A stretch of DNA of 64,000 nucleotides, taken from contig JACJYW010000009.1 of the NCBI GenBank assembly GCA_020635955.1, positions 199,209 to 263,208 of the forward strand, read 5' to 3'. A program made the translations under genes and the position numbers. This document shows positions 26,207 through 35,798 of this stretch, one piece after another (the first letter of the stretch is position 1; every line of letters begins with the position of its first letter). The DNA comes from Crocinitomicaceae bacterium (GTDB lineage Bacteria > Bacteroidota > Bacteroidia > Flavobacteriales_D > Crocinitomicaceae). The notes beneath the pieces are model-generated. The model had not been told where the DNA came from and did no database searches. It saw only the letters and a program-made list of their open reading frames with translations.

Positions 26207-27592
26207 GTGACATTAATTAAATCTATTTCAGGAATCAGAGGAACCATTGGAGGTAAACCTGGTGATGCATTAACCCCACTTGATGCTGTTAAATTTTCAT
26301 CTGCCTATGGAACCTGGTTGAAGAAAAGAAATGCAGGAAAGAGGATCAAGGTGGTCATAGGTAGAGATGCTCGTCTATCTGGACAAATGATATCAAATAT
26401 TGTTTCTTCTACTTTAAATGGTTTAGGAATAGATGTGATCGATCTTGATCTTTCTACAACGCCTACTGTTGAAGTAGCTGTTCCTATGGAGAACGCACAG
26501 GGTGGAATCATTATAACTGCCTCGCATAATCCAAAACAGTGGAATGCCCTTAAACTTTTGAATGAAAAGGGTGAATTCATTTCAGATGCTGATGGAAAAG
26601 AAATATTGTCTATTGCTGAATTAGATGCCTATGATTATGCTGAAGTAGATGATCTGGGGACATTGACACCTGATAATAGTTATCTACATAAGCACATTAA
26701 AGCGGTTCTGGATCTTCCATTGGTGGATGTTGAAGCAATAAAAAAAGCCAAATTCACAGTAGTAGTTGACGCGGTTAATTCAACAGGAGGAATCTTTGTT
26801 CCGGCTTTATTAAATGAGTTAGGAGTGACTGTAATTGAAATGTTCTGTGAACCTACCGGACATTTCCCTCATAACCCCGAACCCTTACCGGAGAATTTAA
26901 CGGATATCTCAGCTAAGATCAAAGAATCAGATGCTCATTTAGGCATTGTAGTTGACCCGGACGTGGACCGTTTAGCTTTTGTATGCGAAGACGGGAGTAT
27001 GTTCGGTGAAGAATATACCCTGGTAGCAGTTACAGATTATGTACTTAAACACACACCCGGAAATACAGTTTCGAACCTATCATCCACCATTTCCTTGAGA
27101 GAAGTGACTGAAAAATATAATGGGTGTTCTTATGAAGCTTCTGCCGTTGGAGAAGTCAATGTAGTAAATAAAATGAAAGCCACCAATGCAGTAATAGGAG
27201 GTGAAGGTAATGGTGGTATTATTTACCCAGAATTACATTACGGACGTGATGCACTTGTAGGGATTGGATTATTTCTCTCTCATTTAGCTCATAGCAATCT
27301 AACAGCTTCTGAATTACGTGCGCTCTATCCTGATTACTTTATTTCTAAGAACAAGATCGAGTTAGAAGCTGGAATGGACGTGGATGGGATTTTAGCTAAT
27401 GTTGCCAAAGAATTTTCAGATAAAGAAGTGGACACAACTGATGGAGTAAAAATCTATTTTGGATCTGAATGGGTTCACCTTAGAAAAAGTAATACTGAAC
27501 CTATCATTCGTATTTACTCTGAATCAGCTTCTGAAGACAAAGCCAATGAACTGGCACACACAATAATGGAGCGAATAAAGGCTCATGCCTAA
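26207..27592 (+). CDS. glmM: phosphoglucosamine mutase / phosphohexomutase
   Basis: 461 residues, alpha-D-phosphohexomutase superfamily. The GTG start gives MTLIKSISGIRGTIGG, the usual N-terminus. Active-site Ser loop TASHNPKQWNALK, metal loop VVDPDVDRLAFV, sugar loop GGEGNGG and C-terminal phosphate loop RKSNTEPIIRIY are all present. In Bacteroidota this family supplies glucosamine-1-phosphate for peptidoglycan and LPS, but phosphomannomutase activity cannot be ruled out. Stops tail-to-tail with the next gene, no gap. Confidence 0.88.
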   Translation: MTLIKSISGIRGTIGGKPGDALTPLDAVKFSSAYGTWLKKRNAGKRIKVVIGRDARLSGQMISNIVSSTLNGLGIDVIDLDLSTTPTVEVAVPMENAQGGIIITASHNPKQWNALKLLNEKGEFISDADGKEILSIAELDAYDYAEVDDLGTLTPDNSYLHKHIKAVLDLPLVDVEAIKKAKFTVVVDAVNSTGGIFVPALLNELGVTVIEMFCEPTGHFPHNPEPLPENLTDISAKIKESDAHLGIVVDPDVDRLAFVCEDGSMFGEEYTLVAVTDYVLKHTPGNTVSNLSSTISLREVTEKYNGCSYEASAVGEVNVVNKMKATNAVIGGEGNGGIIYPELHYGRDALVGIGLFLSHLAHSNLTASELRALYPDYFISKNKIELEAGMDVDGILANVAKEFSDKEVDTTDGVKIYFGSEWVHLRKSNTEPIIRIYSESASEDKANELAHTIMERIKAHA

Positions 27593-28030
27593 TTAAAGAC
27601 TTTGTTTCATTTTTGAAGCAACATAGGTCCTTCTGTTTTCAAGGGCCCATTCAATTGCTTTTTCCTTATTCCGAAATATCTTTAGTGGAAGCGGCGAATC
27701 AATAAATCGTGTAAAAAAAGATGCAATGATCATGTGCGCAGTGTTCTTAACAATTAAAGAGTTTGAAAGAATTGGAAATTCATCTATATATTCCCTCATA
27801 AAAGGAACTACCTCACTTTTATATTGAATAAATTCACCTGCTTCTGTGATAATAGGGAATTTTTCGTCTTCACATAAATACCTATAAGCAATTAACAACC
27901 AGTTTTGCATATCGAGATCAAGCATAAAATGATCCTTCATATATAAATAGATCACTTCATCTTCTCTAAGACCTAGAAAAGCAAAATCCGTTTCTATAAC
28001 TTTTAAGTATTCCATTTCTACCGGTGTCAT
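27593..28030 (-). CDS. small protein, SpoIIAA/STAS-like C-terminal pattern
   Basis: 145 residues, no signal peptide. The tail FRNKEKAIEWALENRR resembles the end of STAS-like proteins in which a final helix carries A-x-x-W-L. The middle (SLIVKNTAHMIIASFFTRF) could be the STAS core. Assignment is tentative. Convergent with glmM, abutting stops. Confidence 0.5.
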   Translation of the reverse strand: MTPVEMEYLKVIETDFAFLGLREDEVIYLYMKDHFMLDLDMQNWLLIAYRYLCEDEKFPIITEAGEFIQYKSEVVPFMREYIDEFPILSNSLIVKNTAHMIIASFFTRFIDSPLPLKIFRNKEKAIEWALENRRTYVASKMKQSL

Positions 28031-28186
28031 TCATAAAATACCAATTTTATTTATAATCAGTTATATCCTTGGCACGATTTTCTAATACGTCACCTCCGTT
28101 AACCAAACGAGCTTGAGAGTTATTAACAACTGTTGATAACTCAAATAGTCTAAAACCCTTGATTTTAGGGATTTTGGATTATTTTC

Positions 28187-29305
28187 ATGCTCCAATCTAA
28201 ATTAATCGTTGTGAAGAAATTACTTTTAACCCTTGCCGCTTTTGCAATTGGTGTTTCCTCATTCGCTCAGGATGAAGATCTTACACCAGAAGAGAAAGCC
28301 TACAGAGATTCGATTGCAAGTCTAAACCAGACGAATGCCATGATCGAAAAATCCCAAACTGCATACAATGCCGGGATCGAATTGTTCAAACAAGAAAAAT
28401 ATGAAGGTGCGATCAGCAAGTTTGGCGAATCCATTTCAGCTGACCCTAATTTTACACCTGCTTATTATAACAAAGCCATTGCTGAGAACAAATCTGAAAA
28501 GTACAATGATGCCATCAAAACGTTGGATGGTTTAATTGCAAAGAAACCTGGTTATGCAAAGGCTTACTTTCAAAGAGGTAGAGCTTATCAGGGCAAAAAG
28601 GATTACCTAAGCGCAGAGAAAGATTATCAAAAATCGATCGAACTAGATCCTTCTAATCCTAAAGCATTCTACAATTTTGGAACATTGAAATTCATGCAAA
28701 AGGACTACGAAGAGGCGATCAAACAATTCACAAAAGTGATCCAACTTAGTCCAAATGATGCCTACGCATATAATGACAGAGGATCTTGCTACAGAATGTT
28801 GGAGAAATATCCTCAAGCTATACAAGATTACGAAACTGCCGCTCATAAAAATGAAGGACTGGCTTTTGTTCTAAACAACATTGGTACAACCAAAACAAGA
28901 ATGAAATTGTATGATGATGCTTTGAAAGCATTCAATCGTGCACTTTCAATTGATGCTAAATTCTATTTGGCATATAACAATAGAGGTGTTACTGAAATGC
29001 AAATGGATAGATACACTGATGCCATTAATGATTTCACAAAGTGTATCGAGATCAACCCTAATTACGCACCGGCATATAGTAACCGTTCAGGCGCTTACTT
29101 CAAAAATGGTGAGTATGAAAAAGCCAAAAAAGATGCAGATAAAGCTATTTCAATGGACAAAGATTTTGCAGATGCATACGTGAATCGTGGAAACGCTAAA
29201 GAAATGTTACGAGACATGGACGGCGCTTGCGAAGACTGGCACAAAGGAAGAGAACTGGGATCTGAACTTGGGAAATTGTATCACTCAAGCAATTGTTCAA
29301 ATTAA
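28187..29305 (+). CDS. exported TPR protein
   Basis: 372 residues. The signal peptide core KKLLLTLAAFAIGVSSFAQ is preceded by 8 residues if the ATG at 28187 is used; a GTG at 28211 would give a more standard signal (VKKLLLT...). The mature part is about eight 34-residue TPRs (for example NAGIELFKQEKYEGAISKF and FNRALSIDAKFYLAYNNRG). The C-terminus has a conserved DGACEDWHKGRELG motif and a final Cys. It likely acts as a periplasmic scaffold. 21 bp upstream of the PorE-like gene and possibly co-transcribed. Confidence 0.75.
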   Translation: MLQSKLIVVKKLLLTLAAFAIGVSSFAQDEDLTPEEKAYRDSIASLNQTNAMIEKSQTAYNAGIELFKQEKYEGAISKFGESISADPNFTPAYYNKAIAENKSEKYNDAIKTLDGLIAKKPGYAKAYFQRGRAYQGKKDYLSAEKDYQKSIELDPSNPKAFYNFGTLKFMQKDYEEAIKQFTKVIQLSPNDAYAYNDRGSCYRMLEKYPQAIQDYETAAHKNEGLAFVLNNIGTTKTRMKLYDDALKAFNRALSIDAKFYLAYNNRGVTEMQMDRYTDAINDFTKCIEINPNYAPAYSNRSGAYFKNGEYEKAKKDADKAISMDKDFADAYVNRGNAKEMLRDMDGACEDWHKGRELGSELGKLYHSSNCSN

Positions 29306-29326
29306 TAACTGTAAAACGAAATAGTC

Positions 29327-31396
29327 ATGAAGAATTTATTTACACTCATCATTGTAGCTCTTGGTTTTACAGCAATCTCTCAAGGAGATGTAGAATTCAA
29401 AGCCGCAAATTTTAAAGACGATAAAGAAGGATTCAAAGCCGCAATGGAAGCTTTTGAAAAAGGAAATGAAAGCTGGGAGCTTGGTAATGAAGCCGTATTC
29501 CAGGTTAAAGATCCTGAACTACATTATTGGAAAGCGCTTGAGCAATATGAAAAAGCATACAAATTCAATCCAAAAAGTGCTGAATTGAACTTTAAAATGG
29601 GAGTTTGTTACGCCCATTCAAGTTATAAGCAAAAATCGATATCATATATTGAAGAAGCTTACAAGCTTAATCCTGAAGTACATCCATTCATTAAATATTA
29701 TATGGGGTTAGCAAAGCAATTGAATTACAAATTTGATGAGGCTTTGAAGTTTTATCAGGAATTTGAGAATGGATATAAAAAAGCAGATAACTACAACAAA
29801 TTTACCGAGCAAAGAAAATCTGAATGTTCTTCAGGAAAGCAGTTATTTGCTAATCCAGTAAGAGCATGGGTTGACCATGTACCTGAAGTAAGTACAGAAT
29901 ACAATGATTATGCTCCATCTATTACAATGGATGGTGAAGAAATGATCTTAACATCTGACAGACCAAACAGCCATAAACCGGATGAAGTTGGCAAATATGA
30001 TGACGACATTTATTCTTCTACAATGGTAGATGGTAAATGGCAAAAACCTCAACCTTTAAAAGGTCCAATTAATACGGATGGTGATGATATCTCTAACAAC
30101 CTTTCTTACAACGGAACTAAAATGTTGATGAACAAGAGAAACAGTAATGGAGACTTTGATATCTATGAAACATTCCAAAAAGGAGATACATGGATCGAAC
30201 CTATTTCTTTCTCAAGACAGATCAATCTTAAATCGGATGATATCTATGCTTCTTATAATTTCAATGACAAATTGATCTATTATTCAAAGTCTTCAGAGGC
30301 GAATGGATACGAGATCATGGTTTCAGGACTGGTTAATAGAAAAAACAGAGAGTATGGATTACCTAACAGAGAGATGTCTGTTTCTTCACGTTTCAACGAC
30401 GGACCGGTTTATCTTCATCCTGATGGTAAGACAATGTTCTTCGCCTCTGAAGGTCACAATTCAATGGGTGGATATGACATTTTTATGGCTAAGAAGGAAA
30501 AGTCAGGTTATTGGGGTAAACCGGTAAACCTTGGCTATCCTATCAACACACCTTATGATGACTTTTTCTTTGCTGCAACTGCGAATGGTAAATACGCTTA
30601 CATTGCCTCCAACAGAGAAGGCGGTAAAGGTGGTTATGACATCTACAAAGTAACGTTCTGGGGTCCAGAAAAGCAACCAGCTTTAGCTACACAAGATTAT
30701 TTGTTGGCTTCAGTTGCTAAACCAATCCAGGATCCTGAATTGGCAAGTGCAGTGCAGGTAACTACTTCTGCTGAATTAACCGTTTTTAAAGGTAAAACAA
30801 TAGATGCATTAACAAAGAAACCTGTTGAAGCGATCATTGAGATCACTGATAATGCTACAGGTAAAATAATCGAAAGTTTTACAACTAATTCCGCTTCAGG
30901 TAAATTCTTGTTATCACTAAATTCAGGTGGCAACTTTGGTATTGCTGTTAAAGCTGATGGATATTTATTCCACTCTGAGAATTTCGATATTCCAGCCGGT
31001 TCTGCTTATAACATGGTAAATAAAACCATTGAATTAAAGAATATCAAAATTGGATCTAAGATTGCTCTTAGAAACGTATTCTTTGATACCGGGAAATCGA
31101 CTTTAAGATCTGAATCCAATGCTGAATTAGATCGATTGGTTCAACTGTTGAAAGATGTTCCAGGTCTGAAAATTGAGTTGTCTGGACACACAGATAACAC
31201 AGGTTCAGCTACAGCAAACGTTCAATTGTCTCAGGATAGAGCCCAAGCTGTAATGAATTACCTGGTAAGCAAGGGAATATCAAAAAGTAGATTAACAGCC
31301 AAAGGCTATGGAGATTCTATGCCAGTAGCTACAAATGATACTTCAGAAGGAAGACAATTAAATCGTAGAACAGAGTTCGAGATTACTGGGAACTAA
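29327..31396 (+). CDS. PorE-like TPR / beta-propeller / OmpA protein
   Basis: 689 residues. Domain order matches PorE of the type IX secretion system: signal peptide (cut near ISQ), TPR-like helices (about 30-170), PD40-type beta-propeller (about 185-450, repeated ILTSDRPN, MLMNKRN, FFASEGHNSMGGYDIFMA, YIASNREGGKGGYDIY), a carboxypeptidase-regulatory-like beta sandwich (about 490-575) and an OmpA C-terminal domain (about 585-689, FDTGKSTLRSESN, LSGHTDNTG, LNRRTEFEI). Classical PorE is a lipoprotein; no lipobox Cys is seen here. Such proteins are multi-copy in Bacteroidota, so function in T9SS is inferred. Confidence 0.8.
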   Translation: MKNLFTLIIVALGFTAISQGDVEFKAANFKDDKEGFKAAMEAFEKGNESWELGNEAVFQVKDPELHYWKALEQYEKAYKFNPKSAELNFKMGVCYAHSSYKQKSISYIEEAYKLNPEVHPFIKYYMGLAKQLNYKFDEALKFYQEFENGYKKADNYNKFTEQRKSECSSGKQLFANPVRAWVDHVPEVSTEYNDYAPSITMDGEEMILTSDRPNSHKPDEVGKYDDDIYSSTMVDGKWQKPQPLKGPINTDGDDISNNLSYNGTKMLMNKRNSNGDFDIYETFQKGDTWIEPISFSRQINLKSDDIYASYNFNDKLIYYSKSSEANGYEIMVSGLVNRKNREYGLPNREMSVSSRFNDGPVYLHPDGKTMFFASEGHNSMGGYDIFMAKKEKSGYWGKPVNLGYPINTPYDDFFFAATANGKYAYIASNREGGKGGYDIYKVTFWGPEKQPALATQDYLLASVAKPIQDPELASAVQVTTSAELTVFKGKTIDALTKKPVEAIIEITDNATGKIIESFTTNSASGKFLLSLNSGGNFGIAVKADGYLFHSENFDIPAGSAYNMVNKTIELKNIKIGSKIALRNVFFDTGKSTLRSESNAELDRLVQLLKDVPGLKIELSGHTDNTGSATANVQLSQDRAQAVMNYLVSKGISKSRLTAKGYGDSMPVATNDTSEGRQLNRRTEFEITGN

Positions 31397-31419
31397 TCCT
31401 CAACCTTACTTAAATATTG

Positions 31420-31454
31420 AACCCGAATGGTTAACAGCCGTTCGGGTTTTTTTG
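31420..31454 (+). terminator. Rho-independent terminator after the PorE-like gene
   Basis: AACCCGAATGG (31420-31430) pairs with CCGTTCGGGTT (31438-31448) with a T-G pair, followed by TTTTTT. About 24 bp after the stop. Confidence 0.85.
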
Positions 31455-31521
31455 TTTTAAAAGAGATCGACCTCTTATCTAGGGCTACAATCAATCCATA
31501 AATTTCCGTACTTTCATATTG

Positions 31522-32727
31522 GTGAAATTTATTTTAATCATAGCACTTCTATTTCCTTTATCACTTCTTTCTCAAGATATTAAAGGGACATGGAAAGGGA
31601 TTTTAAAACAAAATCCTGACAAACAATTCTATTTTGAGATCAGAGTGGATGAAGTGGATAGTAAGGGAAATGTAAAGGGCATCACTTTCATAAGAGAAGA
31701 ATCCTCCAATAATTTTGGTACCATTAGTTATTCTGGAACTTTTCTCAATAATGTCTTTAAATTCCAGGAAACCGAAATCCTAAAAGAAGATAAGAATAAC
31801 AGTGGATACTATGCTTCAAACAATTTTTACTGGTGCATTAAGAAAGGAGAGTTGAAGTTCAGTGAAAATGAGAAAAAATTTCGCTTGAACGGAGCCTGGG
31901 AATCTACCGGAACCTGTGTACCCGGGACCATTGATGTTTGGAAAGACAAGAAAATAGAAAAAGTTACTCCTCCTGTGAAAGACCCGCCAAAACAGTTGGA
32001 ATGTGACTTGAAATCAGCAGATTTTCTACTGGGATTATGGAAGGGTGAATTTTACCAGCACAGTTGTGGTGTTAATCATAGATCACCCATCATTATCATG
32101 ATCGATCGTGTTGATGGATTAAAATTTTATGGGGAATTTATCTGGACCGCTATGAAATATGCTAGTGATAGCCGTTCAACCCTAGAAGGTGAAATTAAAA
32201 ATGGGAAGATCTATTTTTATGAGAACGAACTGATCTCAGGTGGAGGACTGGTATTACATGGTGAATATGAAAACAAGTTGACAGCTTGTGACAAGATGGA
32301 TGGATTCTGGTATCTGCCAAAACCACAAGGGGGATGCGGCGATCTAAAACCATATCAAAGTGGAGGAGAATATGATCTCACCCACTATTTGATCCCAACT
32401 ATCTATTTTGATCATGAAAGTTCCGCTTTGCGACCAAAGTCAATTACAGACCTGGATGAGTTTTCCAAATTTCTGATCGACTTCCCTTCTATCAGTGTAC
32501 AATTAAACGCACATACTGATAATACCGGCAGTAATGCTTTCAATATGATCCTATCCAGAGAACGTGCTCAGGTTGTGGCTGATTACTTAACGAAAAAAGG
32601 AATCAGTTCTAAACGTATCAAATTCAATTATCACGCCCACACTCAACCGGCAGAAAGTAACAAGACAGAACAAGGTAAAGAACTTAACCGCCGAACAGAA
32701 ATAAAAATTGTAAGTAAGAAAAAGTAA
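31522..32727 (+). CDS. OmpA-family protein with two N-terminal W-x-G modules
   Basis: 401 residues from GTG (VKFILIIALLFPLSLLSQ signal peptide; a TTG 3 bp upstream is the alternative). Two beta-rich modules follow: about 22-150 (GTWKGIL ... FYWCIKKGELKF ... GTCVPGTI) and about 170-280 (GLWKGEF ... GFWYLPKPQGGCG). They are like the single module in the 3319-4188 paralogue. The OmpA C-terminal domain spans about 290-401 (YFDHESSALRPKS, AHTDNTG, LNRRTEIKI). Tail-to-tail with the next gene, no gap. Confidence 0.82.
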   Translation: MKFILIIALLFPLSLLSQDIKGTWKGILKQNPDKQFYFEIRVDEVDSKGNVKGITFIREESSNNFGTISYSGTFLNNVFKFQETEILKEDKNNSGYYASNNFYWCIKKGELKFSENEKKFRLNGAWESTGTCVPGTIDVWKDKKIEKVTPPVKDPPKQLECDLKSADFLLGLWKGEFYQHSCGVNHRSPIIIMIDRVDGLKFYGEFIWTAMKYASDSRSTLEGEIKNGKIYFYENELISGGGLVLHGEYENKLTACDKMDGFWYLPKPQGGCGDLKPYQSGGEYDLTHYLIPTIYFDHESSALRPKSITDLDEFSKFLIDFPSISVQLNAHTDNTGSNAFNMILSRERAQVVADYLTKKGISSKRIKFNYHAHTQPAESNKTEQGKELNRRTEIKIVSKKK

Positions 32728-33432
32728 CTAGGAACCGTGGCTATAAGCCTTTAGTTGTTGTTTACTTTCTAACTGACCAGATTGCCCGTAATGTTCAGAT
32801 TTTACCAATCCAACTTCAGGAGACCACCATTCTTTAACCGAACTTTCAATCTTCATCATTCCCATATCTGCAGTTGATTTATAAGTTATCAATACACATG
32901 AAAAAGTCCCAGCAGGAGTCGTAATAGATTCCGCTTTTTCAACTTTACGATCTGTGATCAGCACTTTCATTGACATTACTGTCATTCCTTCCATTGAAAT
33001 TTTCATTGTAACAGAAGCATCACTTAATTGATCTCCCACCTTGATCTCATTTGGAATGTTCATTTCGGTTTGTGAGATCTCGATCTCCATGTCCTCCATG
33101 CCTTCCATAGCCTCTTTAGGGATAAGATGATCCATACTCATCTTCATTACCCCATTTTCACAGGAATAATCAAAGGTTTCTTCAACGTGGTCTTCTTCTT
33201 TTTTTGAAGCACCATCAAAAACTGTTTTCATGGTATAGACATATCTACTGCCTTCCTGAATTACATTGGTCACAGAAATTTTATTGGTTCCGGTAACAGA
33301 ACCTTTGGCATCCATTTCTTCATATTCCCATGAATAACCTTTACCAATTTTAAAATACGGTTTACAGTCATTTTGAGTGAATCCAAAAAATGAAGTAAAA
33401 ACGAAAAGCGAAGCAAGTAATAATGATCTCAT
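32728..33432 (-). CDS. exported TapB/DUF3108-like protein
   Basis: 234 residues. Signal peptide MRSLLLASLFVFTSFFGFTQ. The pattern of long beta strands ending in TTPAGTFSCVLITYKS and EWWSPEVGLVKSEHY is that of TapB/DUF3108-like periplasmic proteins, where T-P-A-G-x-F and E-W-x-P-x-V-G-x-V recur. Met-rich middle (MEGMEDMEIE). Function unknown. Confidence 0.68.
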   Translation of the reverse strand: MRSLLLASLFVFTSFFGFTQNDCKPYFKIGKGYSWEYEEMDAKGSVTGTNKISVTNVIQEGSRYVYTMKTVFDGASKKEEDHVEETFDYSCENGVMKMSMDHLIPKEAMEGMEDMEIEISQTEMNIPNEIKVGDQLSDASVTMKISMEGMTVMSMKVLITDRKVEKAESITTPAGTFSCVLITYKSTADMGMMKIESSVKEWWSPEVGLVKSEHYGQSGQLESKQQLKAYSHGS

Positions 33433-33503
33433 AACTTAGTATATATACACCAAGTTAAGTGATTTTAAGACTCGTTGTTCAAAGATTGAAAGAAATTTTA
33501 GAG

Positions 33504-33545
33504 CTATCCCACTCTTACACCCATTACTAAAACATCATCAATTTA
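33504..33545 (-). pseudogene. remnant of a SpoIIE-phosphatase 3' end
   Basis: Reads, on the minus strand, a TAA, then IDDVLVMGVRVG and a TAG stop, the same 12 residues that end the intact gene at 33590-35770. Seven bases differ within those 12 codons, all synonymous. Upstream homology stops at the TAA. It looks like the tail of a lost tandem paralogue rather than a recent copy. Confidence 0.65.
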
Positions 33546-33589
33546 GCGCGCCGTACTTGTCTATTTATTCGGAGCGCGTGAATCTCCGC

Positions 33590-35770
33590 CTATCCTACTC
33601 TTACACCCATCACTAGTACGTCGTCGATTTGCTCGTAATTCCCCTTCCATTCTTCATACTCAGTAATGAGTCTTGATTTCTGCTCATCAGCATCTAAATG
33701 GGCAATAGAAAGTAAAAAGTTTTTAAAGGTCTTATACTTGTACTTTTTACCATTTGGTCCTCCAAATTGATCGGCATATCCATCCGAGAAGATATAGATC
33801 ATATCTCCTTTTTCGATCTCTATAGTTCTGGCTGTAAAAGGCTTTAATTCCTCACCTATGTACGCCCCAATTGGATGAGAATCTCCCTTCACCTCCATGA
33901 GCATGTGTTCTTTATTTTCAGATTCAAGGAAAGAAACATCCGCCCCTTCACTTACTTTAAAACTGCTTTCTGATGCTCCCTTGCGAATAACATAAATTGG
34001 ATTCTTGGCACCGGAGAATTGAACCTTCAAATTATTCCAGTCAATAGCACATAAGGCGATATCCATCCCGTCCCTTACCGTTTGATCAGCATCTTTATTT
34101 TGTCTTAATGAGTTTACAACTCCTTTGTTCAGATAATCCAAAGCTGCTGCCGTATCATTAACGGATGGTTCTGTCAAACTACTTCCCAATTGATTGTTCC
34201 CTACAATACTCATGAAAGCTCCAGGTACTCCGTGTCCCGTACAATCAACTGCAGCAATAATGGCTAATTTCCTTAGATCATCTGAGGTGGTAGTTTGCTC
34301 AACAAAATAGAAGTCGCCACTCACCACATCCTTAGGACGATACATGATAAAGGAATCCGGAAGTATAGATTTAACGTGTTTTGATGAAGGCAAAATAGCT
34401 TCCTGGATACGTTTGGCATAGTGTATACTACTCAGGATCTCTTCATTGATCTCGGCTAATTCTTCTTTTTGCTTTTCAATTTCTGCTGTACGTTCTTTTA
34501 CCTGAGATTCTAACTTAATATTCAGGTTCTCCATCAACTCATTTTGCTCTTCCAGACTTTTCAGAGCCAGTGCCTGCGCCTCTTCCTTATCCTTTTGAAG
34601 TTTACGGTATTTATTGCTCATGGAGATACTCAGAATGGATACCTCAAAAGCCGAGCTCAACTTCAATGCAAATTGCGCCATTTCAGCATCTCCAACGATA
34701 CTAAAGTTCCCCAGGATAAAGATGATGGCACCAATAATGAGAATCGTAAATGCAATGGTAAAATAGATATCCACCTTAATTCTTTTGGCTCGTAAAACAT
34801 AAATGGCCACAACACTTAGAATAATACTCACTAATGATACGCCATTGATCACCGGATAGGCTATCTCATACGTTTTGCCCGGAATTAATGAAACAATAAC
34901 TGATGCGCCCACCAGAAACTGGAAAAAGCGAAAGATCTTTAATAAAGGTCTGTGATTATCTTTTAAATTAAGGAAGAGGTCAACATACTTGAGCAAAACG
35001 ATCACAGTAACTCCTGCAATAATGAGGATGAAATGGTTGGCCATATATCCTCCAGAAGGAAAGAAATGGTGAAAAGAAAATCCGTCTAAGGAAAACTGCA
35101 ATAGTGCCTGAGCAAATACATAAAGGATATAGTAGAGAAAAGCATTGTCCTTCAGTAAAATGAAAAAGAAGAAGTAGATGATGATCACCAAACTCATCAG
35201 GCCATAGTAGAAACCAAAGCTGAACTGATGTTTATAATCTTGCGCGAAAAAACCTATTTTATCGTGGATCTTAACCGGAAAAATGATCGTTTCACCATCA
35301 CTTTCAGCCTCAATCACATATTCTTTGGTTTCACCCGGTTCAATGCTTACAGGAAATAGATTCTTACGGTGAGGAATTACCTTTTCACTGTAATGATAAT
35401 CATCACCACTTTTGAATTGATTCTCGATCTGACCACCACGTAATTGATAAAAGTTGACCTTGTTGGAAATTGGTCTACCCGTTTCGAGAATGAAGTAACT
35501 CTGATCCGTATTGTTCTTGATCTTGAATCTCAACCAAAAACGGGAGGTAGTGAAATCCATATTGGGGATATTATCCTTGAATCTTGAAAATTTAGAGGCA
35601 TCCATTTTCAATACCTCATCCAGTGTCAAAGACTTATCGGCATCTTCAATGTACAGTACATCTTTTGAATAGGAACTGCTTATACGGTCCTCCGTTAAAA
35701 CGATCAAACCATCCTGTGAAAAGGAATGAAATGCAAGAAAGAAGAATAGAGCAAGCAGTAGTTTTTGCAT
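33590..35770 (-). CDS. 7TM-DISM sensor linked to SpoIIE-type PP2C phosphatase
   Basis: 726 residues from MQKLLLAL (an ATG 15 bp upstream is less likely). Signal peptide, extracytoplasmic 7TMR-DISMED2-like domain (about 25-160), seven TM helices (about 180-375), a coiled coil (about 385-445) and a SpoIIE phosphatase domain (about 455-726) with VSGDFYFVE, VDCTGHGVPGAFMS and SDGYADQFGG metal motifs. Such proteins relay an envelope signal by dephosphorylating anti-sigma-antagonist-like partners, none of which is certain nearby. Starts 28 bp after the DPP4 gene. Confidence 0.88.
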   Translation of the reverse strand: MQKLLLALFFFLAFHSFSQDGLIVLTEDRISSSYSKDVLYIEDADKSLTLDEVLKMDASKFSRFKDNIPNMDFTTSRFWLRFKIKNNTDQSYFILETGRPISNKVNFYQLRGGQIENQFKSGDDYHYSEKVIPHRKNLFPVSIEPGETKEYVIEAESDGETIIFPVKIHDKIGFFAQDYKHQFSFGFYYGLMSLVIIIYFFFFILLKDNAFLYYILYVFAQALLQFSLDGFSFHHFFPSGGYMANHFILIIAGVTVIVLLKYVDLFLNLKDNHRPLLKIFRFFQFLVGASVIVSLIPGKTYEIAYPVINGVSLVSIILSVVAIYVLRAKRIKVDIYFTIAFTILIIGAIIFILGNFSIVGDAEMAQFALKLSSAFEVSILSISMSNKYRKLQKDKEEAQALALKSLEEQNELMENLNIKLESQVKERTAEIEKQKEELAEINEEILSSIHYAKRIQEAILPSSKHVKSILPDSFIMYRPKDVVSGDFYFVEQTTTSDDLRKLAIIAAVDCTGHGVPGAFMSIVGNNQLGSSLTEPSVNDTAAALDYLNKGVVNSLRQNKDADQTVRDGMDIALCAIDWNNLKVQFSGAKNPIYVIRKGASESSFKVSEGADVSFLESENKEHMLMEVKGDSHPIGAYIGEELKPFTARTIEIEKGDMIYIFSDGYADQFGGPNGKKYKYKTFKNFLLSIAHLDADEQKSRLITEYEEWKGNYEQIDDVLVMGVRVG

Positions 35771-35798
35771 ACTGCAATATAACAATCCTAAAGCTGAT

